A DNA stretch of 64,000 bases from Biformimicrobium ophioploci (GTDB taxonomy: Bacteria > Pseudomonadota > Gammaproteobacteria > Pseudomonadales > Cellvibrionaceae), in the NCBI RefSeq assembly GCF_030270605.1, contig NZ_BSYJ01000001.1:372001-436000 (forward strand), in the 5' to 3' direction. The translations under genes were made by a program, and so were the position numbers. Each line of letters opens with the position of its first letter. Within the stretch, counting starts at the first letter, position 1. The notes under the pieces are model-generated. The model was given only the letters and a program-made list of their open reading frames with translations, was not told where the DNA came from and ran no database searches. This document shows positions 56,116 through 64,000 of the stretch, in pieces.

Positions 56116-56143
56116 ATTTGTGCAGATCGACAATACTTAGCCC

Positions 56144-57526
56144 ATGACCAGCAAAAGCCTGAACCAGGACACCATCGCCGCCATTGCCACCGCGCCCGGC
56201 CGCGGCGGCATCGGTGTGATCCGTATCTCCGGAGGCGATGCGCTCCGTATCGCCAGGCACATTTGCGCGCGCGAGATGCAACCGCGCCTGGCCAGCTTCT
56301 GCCGCTTCCGCGACCCACGCGCGGAAGACCAGGTGATCGACGAGGGCCTGGTGCTGTATTTCCCGGGCCCCAACTCTTTCACGGGCGAGGATGTCATCGA
56401 GCTGCAGGGCCACGGTGGCCCCGTGATTCTCGACCAGCTACTGCAGGCCGTGATTCACCTCGGCGCGCGCATGGCCAGGCCCGGCGAGTTTTCTGAGCGC
56501 GCCTTCCTCAATGACAAGATCGACCTGGCCCAGGCCGAGGCGATCGCCGACCTGATCGAAGCCAACAGTGAACAGGCCGCGCGCAATGCCGTCCACTCGC
56601 TGCAGGGCGCCTTTTCCGAGCGCATCAATGAACTGGTCGACGCGCTGACCCACCTGCGCATCTATGTGGAAGCCGCAATCGACTTCCCAGAGGAGGAAAT
56701 TGATTTCCTCGCCGATGGCAAGGTCGCAACAGATCTCGACGCAATTACCCAGCGCCTGCAGAAGGTATTTGCCGAAGCCAAACAGGGCGCGATCATGCGC
56801 GAGGGCATGCAGGTAGTGATCGCCGGCAGGCCCAATGCGGGCAAGTCGAGCCTGCTCAATGCGCTTTCAGGCCGCGACACCGCCATCGTTACCGATATCG
56901 CCGGCACCACCCGCGACATCATGCGCGAGCATATCCACCTCGATGGCATGCCGCTGCATATTGCCGATACCGCCGGCCTGCGCGATGCGCCGGACAAGGT
57001 TGAGCAGATTGGTATCGAGCGCGCCTGGCAGGAAATACACCAGGCGGACCGAATCCTGCTGGTAGTGGACGCCAGTGAAGCGGAGTCATTGAATCCGGAA
57101 AAAATATGGCCGGCCTTCACTGAACAGCTGCCGGACAGCAGTCGCCTGACTGTGGTGCTGAACAAGATAGACCTGACCGACTACAGCGCCGGCCTGCAGG
57201 CACACACCGATTCCGTGCCGGTAATCGGTATCAGTGCCGCCACCGGTGCCGGTCTCGATACCCTGAAAACCCACCTGAAAAACTGCATGGGCTTTACCGG
57301 TGGCACCGAGGGGACCTTCAGCGCCCGCCGGCGCCATATCGAGGCGCTGCAGGAAGCCAGTGATCACCTGCACAATGGCAGCCACCAGCTGCATGAAATG
57401 GGCGCAGGCGAATTACTGGCAGAAGACCTGCGCCGTGCACAGCAGGCGCTGGGGGAAATTACCGGTGAAATGACTGCCGATGACCTGCTCGGAAAAATAT
57501 TTTCGAGCTTCTGCATCGGCAAATAA
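56144..57526 (+). CDS. mnmE: tRNA modification GTPase MnmE
   Basis: With MnmG it adds the 5-carboxymethylaminomethyl (or aminomethyl) group to U34 of certain tRNAs. It has 460 residues: N-terminal folate-binding domain (about 1-120, [14 protein letters not shown]), a helical domain, and an inserted G domain with [16 protein letters not shown] (G1), DIAGTTRD (G2), DTAGLRD (G3) and NKID (G4). The essential C-terminal CIGK is present. Here MnmG is 4.3 kb away, separated by a two-component system and a lipoprotein gene. Confidence 0.97.
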   Translation: MTSKSLNQDTIAAIATAPGRGGIGVIRISGGDALRIARHICAREMQPRLASFCRFRDPRAEDQVIDEGLVLYFPGPNSFTGEDVIELQGHGGPVILDQLLQAVIHLGARMARPGEFSERAFLNDKIDLAQAEAIADLIEANSEQAARNAVHSLQGAFSERINELVDALTHLRIYVEAAIDFPEEEIDFLADGKVATDLDAITQRLQKVFAEAKQGAIMREGMQVVIAGRPNAGKSSLLNALSGRDTAIVTDIAGTTRDIMREHIHLDGMPLHIADTAGLRDAPDKVEQIGIERAWQEIHQADRILLVVDASEAESLNPEKIWPAFTEQLPDSSRLTVVLNKIDLTDYSAGLQAHTDSVPVIGISAATGAGLDTLKTHLKNCMGFTGGTEGTFSARRRHIEALQEASDHLHNGSHQLHEMGAGELLAEDLRRAQQALGEITGEMTADDLLGKIFSSFCIGK

Positions 57527-57533
57527 AACAGTT

Positions 57534-58880
57534 TCAGTTACGGTCCTGGCTCAGGGGTTCCGGCTCGGCGACCAGTACCTTGAAGTAATCCGGTTGTTGC
57601 CGGACTGCCCCATCGGTAAATGTCAGGCTGGCAGAGGTGCCGTGCCCTTTCTTACTGGAGAGCGATACCTGCCAGCCATTCTGCTCACACAGGCGCTTTA
57701 CGATCGCCAGTCCCACACCGTAGCCTGAACGGGACTGCTCACTGTCGCGTACGTGCGGATCGTAGATACTGGAAAGTTGCTCCGCGCTGATACCGGTGCC
57801 GCTATCGATCACCTGAACCACATCACCCTGCACCCGCACGCGCACCCTGCCAGCATCCGTATATTTCACCGCGTTACGTATCAGGTTGCCGAGCAATATG
57901 CCAACAACGCGCTGATTGGCGTGCAGCTCCAGTGCATTGCTCCCTTCCATGTAAAGGCCAATACCCTTCTCCCTTGCAACCGGCACCACAGACTGCAACT
58001 CTTTCTCAATGACATCGGCGACATCGAACTGTTGCGAGCGCGGGTTGCCGTCACGTTCGCGCGAGAGCGCAAGGAATGCATCCGTCAGTTCTTCCATGTC
58101 GTGGCACGCACGCTGGATCCGGTCCAGCTGCCGTGCATCCTGCTCACTTAGCTGGCCATTCGCCGCCATCAGCTCCGCAGACATGCTGATGACTGTAATC
58201 GGTGTACGAAGCTCATGGCTGGCATCGCGGGAGAAGGCCCGCTCACGCGCAACAAAAAGGGCGATACGCGCCCGGTACCGTTCGATCGCATCCGCCAGTA
58301 CCGCGACATCGGTATCCAGGTTTTCCGGCAGTTTCCCTTCCAGCTCCCCCTCCACAAACTCTTCCGGCAGTTCCGCAAGGATCCGTGCGAGCTCGATAGT
58401 GGGTGAAACCGCGCGACGCGCGCGCAGATAACTGAACCAGAGCACCAAATAAAGCAGGGATAAAACCACCGCCAGTGGCACCAGGCCGTAAAGGCTGATC
58501 AGGCTTTTGACACCGGAGCGGTTGAACAGCAGGTACATGCGGTTGCCATCGCGTGTGCTGACGTACAACGCATTGAAACTCCCGGCACTGACCTCGTGGT
58601 AACCATTGGCAAGCTGGGAATCCAGCCCCGCCGGAAACTGGTCCGCATCGCGCGGTAACAGGTAACCGCGCAGGTTCAGGGAATTGGAAAGTTGCGCCGC
58701 CGGATGATTGTCGATCAGTTGCCAGTAATGCGCCGTTTCACGCTCCAGCGCTTCCTGCACCAGCAGCCGTGACAGCAGCCAGTTGGTCAGCAGGATGCCG
58801 AGTACCACAGCCAGGGCGATCAGGAACCCCTGCAGCGCAAACGCCCGGAAGATCCTGTCCTGTAAGCGATTAGTCTTCAT
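57534..58880 (-). CDS. two-component sensor histidine kinase
   Basis: A 448-residue inner-membrane kinase from ATG 58880. Two membrane helices (about 15-38 and 125-150) flank a periplasmic sensor of roughly 85 residues (LVQEALERETAHYWQLIDNH and beyond). Then a HAMP-like stretch, HisKA with FSRDASHELRTPITVI (phospho-acceptor His), and HATPase with GNLIRNAVKYT (N box), VIDSGTGIS (G1) and GYGVGLAIV (G2). Its start lies inside the response regulator's end (11-bp overlap), so the two are coupled. Closest general type is the PhoQ/QseC-like group; the signal is unknown. Convergent with mnmE (7 bp). Confidence 0.93.
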   Translation of the reverse strand: MKTNRLQDRIFRAFALQGFLIALAVVLGILLTNWLLSRLLVQEALERETAHYWQLIDNHPAAQLSNSLNLRGYLLPRDADQFPAGLDSQLANGYHEVSAGSFNALYVSTRDGNRMYLLFNRSGVKSLISLYGLVPLAVVLSLLYLVLWFSYLRARRAVSPTIELARILAELPEEFVEGELEGKLPENLDTDVAVLADAIERYRARIALFVARERAFSRDASHELRTPITVISMSAELMAANGQLSEQDARQLDRIQRACHDMEELTDAFLALSRERDGNPRSQQFDVADVIEKELQSVVPVAREKGIGLYMEGSNALELHANQRVVGILLGNLIRNAVKYTDAGRVRVRVQGDVVQVIDSGTGISAEQLSSIYDPHVRDSEQSRSGYGVGLAIVKRLCEQNGWQVSLSSKKGHGTSASLTFTDGAVRQQPDYFKVLVAEPEPLSQDRN

Positions 58881-59565
58881 CGGGCACCACCAGCTGGTAA
58901 CCACTACCCGGGTGATTGAGGATCATCGGCTTGTCGAATGGCTTATCGATCTTTTTTCGCAGGCTGTACATGTGGCTGCGCAAGGTGTCGCTGTCCGGCA
59001 ATACGTCACCCCAGACCCGGCGCTCCAGTTCGGCACGACTCAGTACCGCGGGAGAGCTGCGCATCAGGGTTTCCAGAATCTTCAAACCGGTAGGGGCAAG
59101 CCGGATCTCCTCGTCCCCCCGACTCACACACAGGGTGTCCTTATCCAGAACCAGGTCCCCTACACTCAGGGTTTCCCGCGCAACTTCCGACCGAACCCGG
59201 CGTAACTGGGCATTGACTCTGGCTTCCAGTTCGCGAATCGCAAAAGGCTTTACCAGGTAATCATCTGCCCCTGCATTCAACCCGGCGACCTTCTCATCAA
59301 GGGTGTCCCTCGCGGTCAGCATGATGATCGGAATATCCAGCTTGGCCTGCTCGCGCACCGCGCGACATACATCGAGGCCATCCATGCCTGGCAGGGAGAG
59401 GTCGAGTACCAGCAGATCCGGTGCGCGTGTTGTGGCCAGGTGCAGGCCGGTTACACCATCGGCAGCGTAGTCAACCGCAAACCCGCGCCCTTCGAGGTAG
59501 GAGGTGATCATCTCCGCGATATCGCGGTGATCTTCAATTAACAGTACGGTTCCGCCAACCTGCAT
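58870..59565 (-). CDS. OmpR-family response regulator
   Basis: A 231-residue DNA-binding regulator. Receiver domain with acidic pocket VLLIEDHRD, phospho-acceptor Asp in LLVLDLSLPGMDG, Thr in MLTARDT and Lys in DYLVKPFAIRELEARV. C-terminal winged helix (about 130-225) with LAPTGLKILETLMRSSPAVLSRAELERRVWG (split across the recognition region) and SHMYSLRKKID. Partner of the overlapping histidine kinase. The nearest gene upstream is the DUF4397 lipoprotein, a possible target. Confidence 0.94.
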   Translation of the reverse strand: MQVGGTVLLIEDHRDIAEMITSYLEGRGFAVDYAADGVTGLHLATTRAPDLLVLDLSLPGMDGLDVCRAVREQAKLDIPIIMLTARDTLDEKVAGLNAGADDYLVKPFAIRELEARVNAQLRRVRSEVARETLSVGDLVLDKDTLCVSRGDEEIRLAPTGLKILETLMRSSPAVLSRAELERRVWGDVLPDSDTLRSHMYSLRKKIDKPFDKPMILNHPGSGYQLVVPDED

Positions 59566-59584
59566 GATCGTTTACCCACAAAGT

Positions 59585-59612
59585 AAAAAAAAACGGGCCC
59601 TGGACGGGCCCG
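59585..59612 (-). terminator. intrinsic terminator after the DUF4397 gene
   Basis: CGGGCCC (59594-59600) and GGGCCCG (59606-59612) form a GC-only stem; the minus strand then has nine T in a row. It lies 27 bp past the lipoprotein gene's stop and just before the response regulator start, so the two-component operon is probably transcribed separately. Confidence 0.88.
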
Positions 59613-59639
59613 AAGCACCTACGGGAAATAATACGCAAA

Positions 59640-61106
59640 TCAGTTGGTCAGCACCAAGACTCCGAAGTCCTCGACATTGCCGCCCTGCTCGCTGGGGCCA
59701 TAGGCCAGCACGCTGGCTACAACGCCGCCGTCCAGCTGGAAGTCTTCAACATTGATTGCGGCAACACCGCCAGCTACTACACGGATGTCGTACGCGCCGG
59801 GCGCCACGCTCACATAATCGGTGATCTCGGCAAAGGCAAAGTCATCGAGCAGCGGGTCGCCAGCGAGGCCGGCCTCAATATCCGTTGCCGAGAACTCACC
59901 GGCCGGGGTCACATACACGTCTACGTCACCTGCCGCAGGCGCCGCGTGAATCACCTTCACGGATGCCTGGGTCGCGATGGAACGGTTGTCATCCATGGTC
60001 GGCAACAGGCCAAAGGCTGGTGAACCCAGGACCCTGCCGGCCGCGACCACGGTGTATTCCTCACCGGCCATCAGCTCAACTTCGCCTGACTGGAAAACAC
60101 TGTCGCCGACCATATCGGTGTCCGGAGCTACATCCAGCACATAGGTTGCGCCAGGAACACCCGCATAAGCGCCCTCGCCCGGGAACTGCTCCAGGTAGTC
60201 AAAGCCGGGAATCAGCTCCACCGGGTCCGCCCCCAGTACTTCGCTGGTGGCAAACACCTCGACATTGCCACCCGCAGCCCGGGTTGCGTCCGGGGAAGCG
60301 TGCACGACACGCACACCGGCATTGGTGCGAGCATCGATCAACTCAACAGACGCACCCTCTTCTGTAGTTACAAGCAGCTTCACCGGCGAAGTGGCCGCCT
60401 GAGTCGCATTTTCCGCAGCAATCGCCGTTACCAGCAGCTTCTGGCCCGCAAAACCTGAAAGATCGACCGTGCCCGAATCGTAGACCACGGTTTCCTCGAC
60501 CCCTACCCGGATCCGCACCGGCTCAGCAGTGAGGGCACCGGCGTCGATGGACTCCTTGAAGCTGAAGGAAAAAGCGGCGGAAAGGGAGGAGAAGTCATCT
60601 TCCGGGCCACTGACATAGACATCCACCATCGGCGCTGCCGGCGCTGCATGGGTGACCGTCAGCGCAACCTGGTTGTCTGCAGGGTCGGTCGCGGACTCAC
60701 TCACCACCAGCGGCTCTATCTCTGCGACATTGCCCACGGCGATCACAGTCGGGCGCGCATTCTCTTCCAGGTTAAAGCCGGCAACGTCGATTACAGTCGC
60801 ATTGCCCCCCGGAATAATGCCCTCCACCGCGATGTCATAACTGCCGGCATCCAGTTCGGCAAAGCCGCTGTTGGCGGCGTAGTCCAGTGTCTCTATTGCG
60901 ACACTGCCATTCAGCAGTACGTTGACTGCCGGAGCATCAGGTGATGCGTGCACTACCTGGATAAAGCCCGGTGCTGCAGCCTCCTCGGCAACAGGTGGCA
61001 GGCGGAAGACTTCATCATCGCCATCATCGGAACAGCCGGCGAGGAAAATCGCCAGAGGCAGTGCAGCCATCAGTTTGACCGCGGGAAACTTATTCGTGCT
61101 TTTCAT
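59640..61106 (-). CDS. DUF4397-domain lipoprotein
   Basis: A 488-residue exported lipoprotein: LAALPLAIFLAGCSDD places the lipobox Cys near residue 25, followed by an acidic linker. The rest is built of beta-rich DUF4397 repeats, each opening with a VVHASPDAP-like motif: near residue 51, VTHAAPAAP near 149, VVHASPDAT near 269 and VIHAAPAAG near 388. Each is followed by a DVYV or NVLL strand and a segment like AGSYDIAV or PGAYDIRV. GAGGGGG precedes the ATG. Such proteins are usually surface or periplasmic with unknown ligands. The composition is acidic, as in marine secreted proteins. Confidence 0.87.
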   Translation of the reverse strand: MKSTNKFPAVKLMAALPLAIFLAGCSDDGDDEVFRLPPVAEEAAAPGFIQVVHASPDAPAVNVLLNGSVAIETLDYAANSGFAELDAGSYDIAVEGIIPGGNATVIDVAGFNLEENARPTVIAVGNVAEIEPLVVSESATDPADNQVALTVTHAAPAAPMVDVYVSGPEDDFSSLSAAFSFSFKESIDAGALTAEPVRIRVGVEETVVYDSGTVDLSGFAGQKLLVTAIAAENATQAATSPVKLLVTTEEGASVELIDARTNAGVRVVHASPDATRAAGGNVEVFATSEVLGADPVELIPGFDYLEQFPGEGAYAGVPGATYVLDVAPDTDMVGDSVFQSGEVELMAGEEYTVVAAGRVLGSPAFGLLPTMDDNRSIATQASVKVIHAAPAAGDVDVYVTPAGEFSATDIEAGLAGDPLLDDFAFAEITDYVSVAPGAYDIRVVAGGVAAINVEDFQLDGGVVASVLAYGPSEQGGNVEDFGVLVLTN

Positions 61107-61712
61107 GGAACCCCCTCTCGTTGAGTTAGGGTCCGTATCTTGCAGGGGGGCTCATCAGGTTCGCGTCAAAACCGCGTGAAAATTGCGTAAAAAAAATGAA
61201 CTGGCCGCCAAAGACAACCATTTCACCGGTTGCCGCCGCCGTAGCCATCACATCTGCCACGTTCAGCGATCCGCACCCGCGCCAGAAAATACCCACAGGG
61301 CCTGCTCAGTCATCCAGCTAAATAACAGGTTACCCACAGGAGTCCCCCAGCAAGCACCCCGCTTCGCCCAGAATCCCGGCGAACAGCGGGCCAATGTGGA
61401 TAAATCAGTGGGTTATGGTGGGTAAAAACCGGTACGCACCCGGGTACAACTTTCTGCCTCGTCGGTCGGGCAAAAGTTATCCCGTTTGTCCACAGGGCTA
61501 TCCCCGCGTTATACCCCCGTTTCCGAGCAGCTTTCCAGCCTGGTTATCATCTCAGTAACCGGTTGTTTTAATTGAGCTTTTTAAGGTTTTCCACTGAAAC
61601 TGGCGCCCCTATTAATAACAACAAACACTATCTTCCATCTATTCATACATGAATATATTTTTTAATTAAGTATTCATAAGTAAGACAGGCCAAACACAGA
61701 TTGAACATTTGC
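61107..61712. other. second origin-like region upstream of mnmG
   Basis: A long non-coding gap with a cluster of DnaA-box-like sites: TTACCCACA (61330-61338, one mismatch), TGTGGATAA (61395-61403, perfect box on the minus strand), TTATCCCGT (61477-61485, two mismatches), TTGTCCACA (61486-61494, one mismatch), and weaker ATACCCACA (61289-61297). To the right is a strongly AT-rich stretch (about 61608-61684) that could unwind. Boxes beside an AT-rich segment next to mnmG (gidA) are the E. coli/Vibrio oriC arrangement. No gene is seen; the DUF4397 promoter must also lie at the left end. Confidence 0.65.
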
Positions 61713-61741
61713 TGTCCAGTCGCGGATTGCACGCCTATAAT
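61713..61741 (+). promoter_or_regulatory. candidate mnmG promoter
   Basis: A perfect TATAAT (61736-61741) with a weak TGTCCA (61713-61718) 17 bases upstream, 68 bp ahead of the mnmG ATG. In E. coli transcription from the equivalent gidA promoter influences origin firing. Confidence 0.55.
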
Positions 61742-61809
61742 GTGCGGCCATTTTTGAGCGGCCCCTGGCTGGCTGCCGGTTGAACAGCAAAAGGTTGGAA
61801 CAACACTGC

Positions 61810-63708
61810 ATGGATTACCCCAGGTCCTACGACGTTATTGTGATTGGTGGCGGTCATGCCGGTACCGAGGCGGCACTGGCCAGCGCACGCATGGGCTGCG
61901 CCACCCTGTTGCTGACCCATAACATCGATACCCTCGGGCAGATGTCCTGCAATCCGGCCATTGGCGGCATCGGCAAGAGCCACCTGGTCAAGGAAGTGGA
62001 TGCCCTGGGTGGCGCTATGGCCACTGCGACGGATTTCGGTGGTATCCAGTTCCGTGTCCTGAATGCGCGCAAAGGGCCGGCAGTGCGTGCCACCCGCGCC
62101 CAGGCAGACCGCGCCCTCTACCGGTCAGCGATTCGCCGCATCCTGGAAAACCAGCCCAACCTGGAGATATTCCAGCAGGCGGCGGATGACCTGATTGTCG
62201 AGAATGACGGCCAGCGTGATCGCGTCACCGGCGTGGTGACCAATACCGGGATCCGTTTCCGCGCGCGCAGCGTGGTCCTGACGGTGGGCACCTTCCTGGG
62301 CGGCCGTATCCACATCGGGCTCGACAGCCACTCCGGTGGCCGCGCCGGTGACCCGCCCTCCATTGCCCTCGCCGAGCGGTTGCGGGAACTGCCGTTCAGG
62401 GTTGACCGCCTGAAGACCGGTACGCCACCGCGAATCGACGCCAAGAGCGTGGACTTTTCCGGCCTTGAGGAGCAGTGGGGCGACCAGCCACTGCCGGTGA
62501 TGTCGTACCTGGGCCGGCGTGAACAGCACCCGCGTCAGGTGTGCTGCTGGATCACCCATACCAACAGCCGCACCCACGAGATCATCCAGGGCGGGCTCGA
62601 CCGCTCACCGATGTACTCGGGTGTCATTGAGGGCGTGGGGCCGCGCTACTGCCCGTCCATCGAGGACAAGGTGCACCGCTTCGCCGACAAGGACAGTCAC
62701 CAGATCTTTATCGAGCCGGAAGGCCTGGAGACCTGCGAGCTGTACCCCAACGGGATTTCCACCAGCCTGCCTTTCGATGTGCAGGTGGAGATGGTGCGCT
62801 CCATCAAGGGCTTCGAGAATGCGCATATCACCCGCCCCGGGTACGCCATCGAATACGATTTCTTCGACCCGCGTGACCTGCAGGCCAGCCTCGAGACCCG
62901 GCACATGGCCGGGCTGTATTTTGCCGGCCAGATCAACGGCACCACGGGCTACGAGGAGGCGGCGGCACAGGGCTTGCTGGCCGGCGCCAATGCCGCGCTG
63001 CAGGCGCGCGGCAAGGAAGCCTGGTCACCGAGCCGCGACCAGGCCTATCTCGGCGTGCTGGTGGATGACCTGATTACCCTTGGCACCAAGGAGCCCTACC
63101 GCATGTTCACCAGCCGTGCGGAGTACCGCCTGTTGCTGCGTGAGGACAATGCCGACCTGCGCCTGACCGAGCGGGGCCGCGCCCTAGGGCTGGTGGACGA
63201 CACCCGCTGGGCCGCGTTCTGCCGCAAGCAGGAAGCCATTGCGGCGGAGGAGGAGCGCCTGCGCAGCAGCTGGGTGCAGCCCGGCAGCATGGCCGCCGAG
63301 GCAATCAACCCGAGCCTGGCGCAGCCGCTGACCCGCGAATACAACCTGATGGACCTGCTCAAGCGCCCGCAGCTGGAATATGCGCAGGTGGCTGGTCTGG
63401 TGGGCGAGCCGGTTGCGGATGAACAGGTAGCGCAGCAGGTGGAGATCTCCGCCAAGTACGCCGGCTATATCGACCGCCAGAAAGACGAGATCGAGCGCCT
63501 GCGCACCTACGAGCAGACCGAGATACCGGCGGACTTCGAGTACAGCGATATCTCCGGCCTGTCCAACGAGGTGCGCCAGAAACTCAGCGATGCGCGCCCG
63601 GCTACCCTGGCCAGCGCCTCACGCGTGCCCGGCGTGACCCCGGCGGCAATTTCGCTGCTGCTGATCCAGCTCAAGAAGCGCGGCCTGCTGCGCAGGCGGG
63701 CGAGCTGA
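61810..63708 (+). CDS. mnmG: tRNA uridine-5-carboxymethylaminomethyl modification enzyme MnmG
   Basis: FAD/NADH-dependent partner of MnmE, 632 residues from [20 protein letters not shown] (dinucleotide-binding GxGxxG, about 11-16). Further family signatures: [54 protein letters not shown]-like segment with [10 protein letters not shown], and [20 protein letters not shown]. The C-terminal helical MnmE-binding domain is complete. The start at 61810 gives the standard N-terminus; an in-frame TTG 10 codons earlier is less likely. rsmG begins one base past its stop. Confidence 0.97.
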   Translation: MDYPRSYDVIVIGGGHAGTEAALASARMGCATLLLTHNIDTLGQMSCNPAIGGIGKSHLVKEVDALGGAMATATDFGGIQFRVLNARKGPAVRATRAQADRALYRSAIRRILENQPNLEIFQQAADDLIVENDGQRDRVTGVVTNTGIRFRARSVVLTVGTFLGGRIHIGLDSHSGGRAGDPPSIALAERLRELPFRVDRLKTGTPPRIDAKSVDFSGLEEQWGDQPLPVMSYLGRREQHPRQVCCWITHTNSRTHEIIQGGLDRSPMYSGVIEGVGPRYCPSIEDKVHRFADKDSHQIFIEPEGLETCELYPNGISTSLPFDVQVEMVRSIKGFENAHITRPGYAIEYDFFDPRDLQASLETRHMAGLYFAGQINGTTGYEEAAAQGLLAGANAALQARGKEAWSPSRDQAYLGVLVDDLITLGTKEPYRMFTSRAEYRLLLREDNADLRLTERGRALGLVDDTRWAAFCRKQEAIAAEEERLRSSWVQPGSMAAEAINPSLAQPLTREYNLMDLLKRPQLEYAQVAGLVGEPVADEQVAQQVEISAKYAGYIDRQKDEIERLRTYEQTEIPADFEYSDISGLSNEVRQKLSDARPATLASASRVPGVTPAAISLLLIQLKKRGLLRRRAS

Positions 63709-63709
63709 C

Positions 63710-64000
63710 ATGGAGCAGTTTCGTTCGCGCCTGCAGTCTGCCGCGCGCCATATGGGCCTGTCCCTGGCGGATGCGACGGTGGACCAGCTGCTCGCATACC
63801 TGGCCCTGTTTGCCAAATGGAACCGCGCCTACAACCTGTCCGCCATCCGCGACCCGGCCGAAATGCTGGAGCGCCATCTGGTGGACAGCCTCAGTGTTGT
63901 GGACCTGTGCGGCAGCGGGCCGATTATCGACGTCGGCACCGGTGGCGGCCTGCCGGGTATCCCGCTGGCAATCTGCCACCCGGAGCGACCGGTGACCCTG
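63710..64000 (+). CDS. rsmG: 16S rRNA m7G527 methyltransferase, partial
   Basis: Methylates G527 of 16S rRNA. The first 97 residues are visible: the N-terminal region with YLALFAKWNRAYNLSAIRDP and HLVDSL, and SAM motif I as IIDVGTGGGLPGIPLAICHP. The rest is beyond the right edge. It follows mnmG by one base, as usual; parAB normally comes next, which agrees with the parS sites in recF. Confidence 0.95.
   Translation, partial: MEQFRSRLQSAARHMGLSLADATVDQLLAYLALFAKWNRAYNLSAIRDPAEMLERHLVDSLSVVDLCGSGPIIDVGTGGGLPGIPLAICHPERPVTL

Overview
The window is about 64 kb of high-GC (roughly 60 percent by eye) gammaproteobacterial chromosome centred on the replication-origin region. Gene content and order (dnaA-dnaN-recF-gyrB, rpmH-rnpA-yidD-yidC-mnmE, mnmG-rsmG, glyQS, def-fmt-rsmB-trkA, dprA-tsaC-hemF-aroE, prlC-yheV, a coxB-ctaD-ctaG-coxC-SURF1-ctaA-ctaB-SCO block, divergent znuA/znuCB, polA) closely follow the Pseudomonas layout. 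The protein sequences and the accessory genes fit a marine relative better, such as Cellvibrionales (Microbulbifer-like). That placement is inference; no rRNA or other taxonomic marker lies in the window.

Layout: 1-2.3 kb, polA (3' end cut by the window edge). 2.6-5.5 kb, a small secreted protein and the zinc-uptake genes znuA / znuCB around a Zur-like operator. 5.5-6.7 kb, an M19 dipeptidase lipoprotein. 6.8-15.7 kb, a complete caa3-type cytochrome c oxidase locus with its heme A and copper assembly factors. 16-22.8 kb, a MATE exporter, a frameshifted gamma-glutamyltransferase, rluA-yheV-prlC and a gamma carbonic anhydrase. 22.8-26.5 kb, a LuxR-type regulator, an amine/amino-acid oxidase and an APC permease. 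26.7-32 kb, aroE, hemF, tsaC, dprA and a LysM protein. 32-38 kb, def-fmt-rsmB-trkA-trkH. 38-44.4 kb, an exported Tyr/Arg-rich protein, an RsgA-type GTPase, a lipid A acyltransferase, glyQS and gmhB. 44.4-46.7 kb, a Fur-box-preceded TonB receptor. 46.9-53.1 kb, gyrB-recF-dnaN-dnaA. 53.1-57.5 kb, a candidate origin, then rpmH to mnmE. 57.5-61.1 kb, a two-component system and a DUF4397 lipoprotein placed between mnmE and mnmG. 61.1-64 kb, a second DnaA-box/AT-rich region, mnmG and the start of rsmG.

The strongest items beyond routine annotation are these. (1) Two 121-bp palindromic units at 11175-11450 lie between convergent genes, and their outer stems are conserved by compensatory changes. (2) Two origin-like regions flank the rpmH-mnmE block. 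(3) Two perfect parS palindromes sit inside recF in the same reading frame, each decoded as FHVEH. (4) A single-base deletion breaks ggt. (5) Three tandem 14-bp repeats lie in the lysM/def divergent gap. I found no phage, transposase, CRISPR or defence genes and no tRNA or rRNA. Most of the window is conserved housekeeping sequence, and I see no convincing new multi-gene system.
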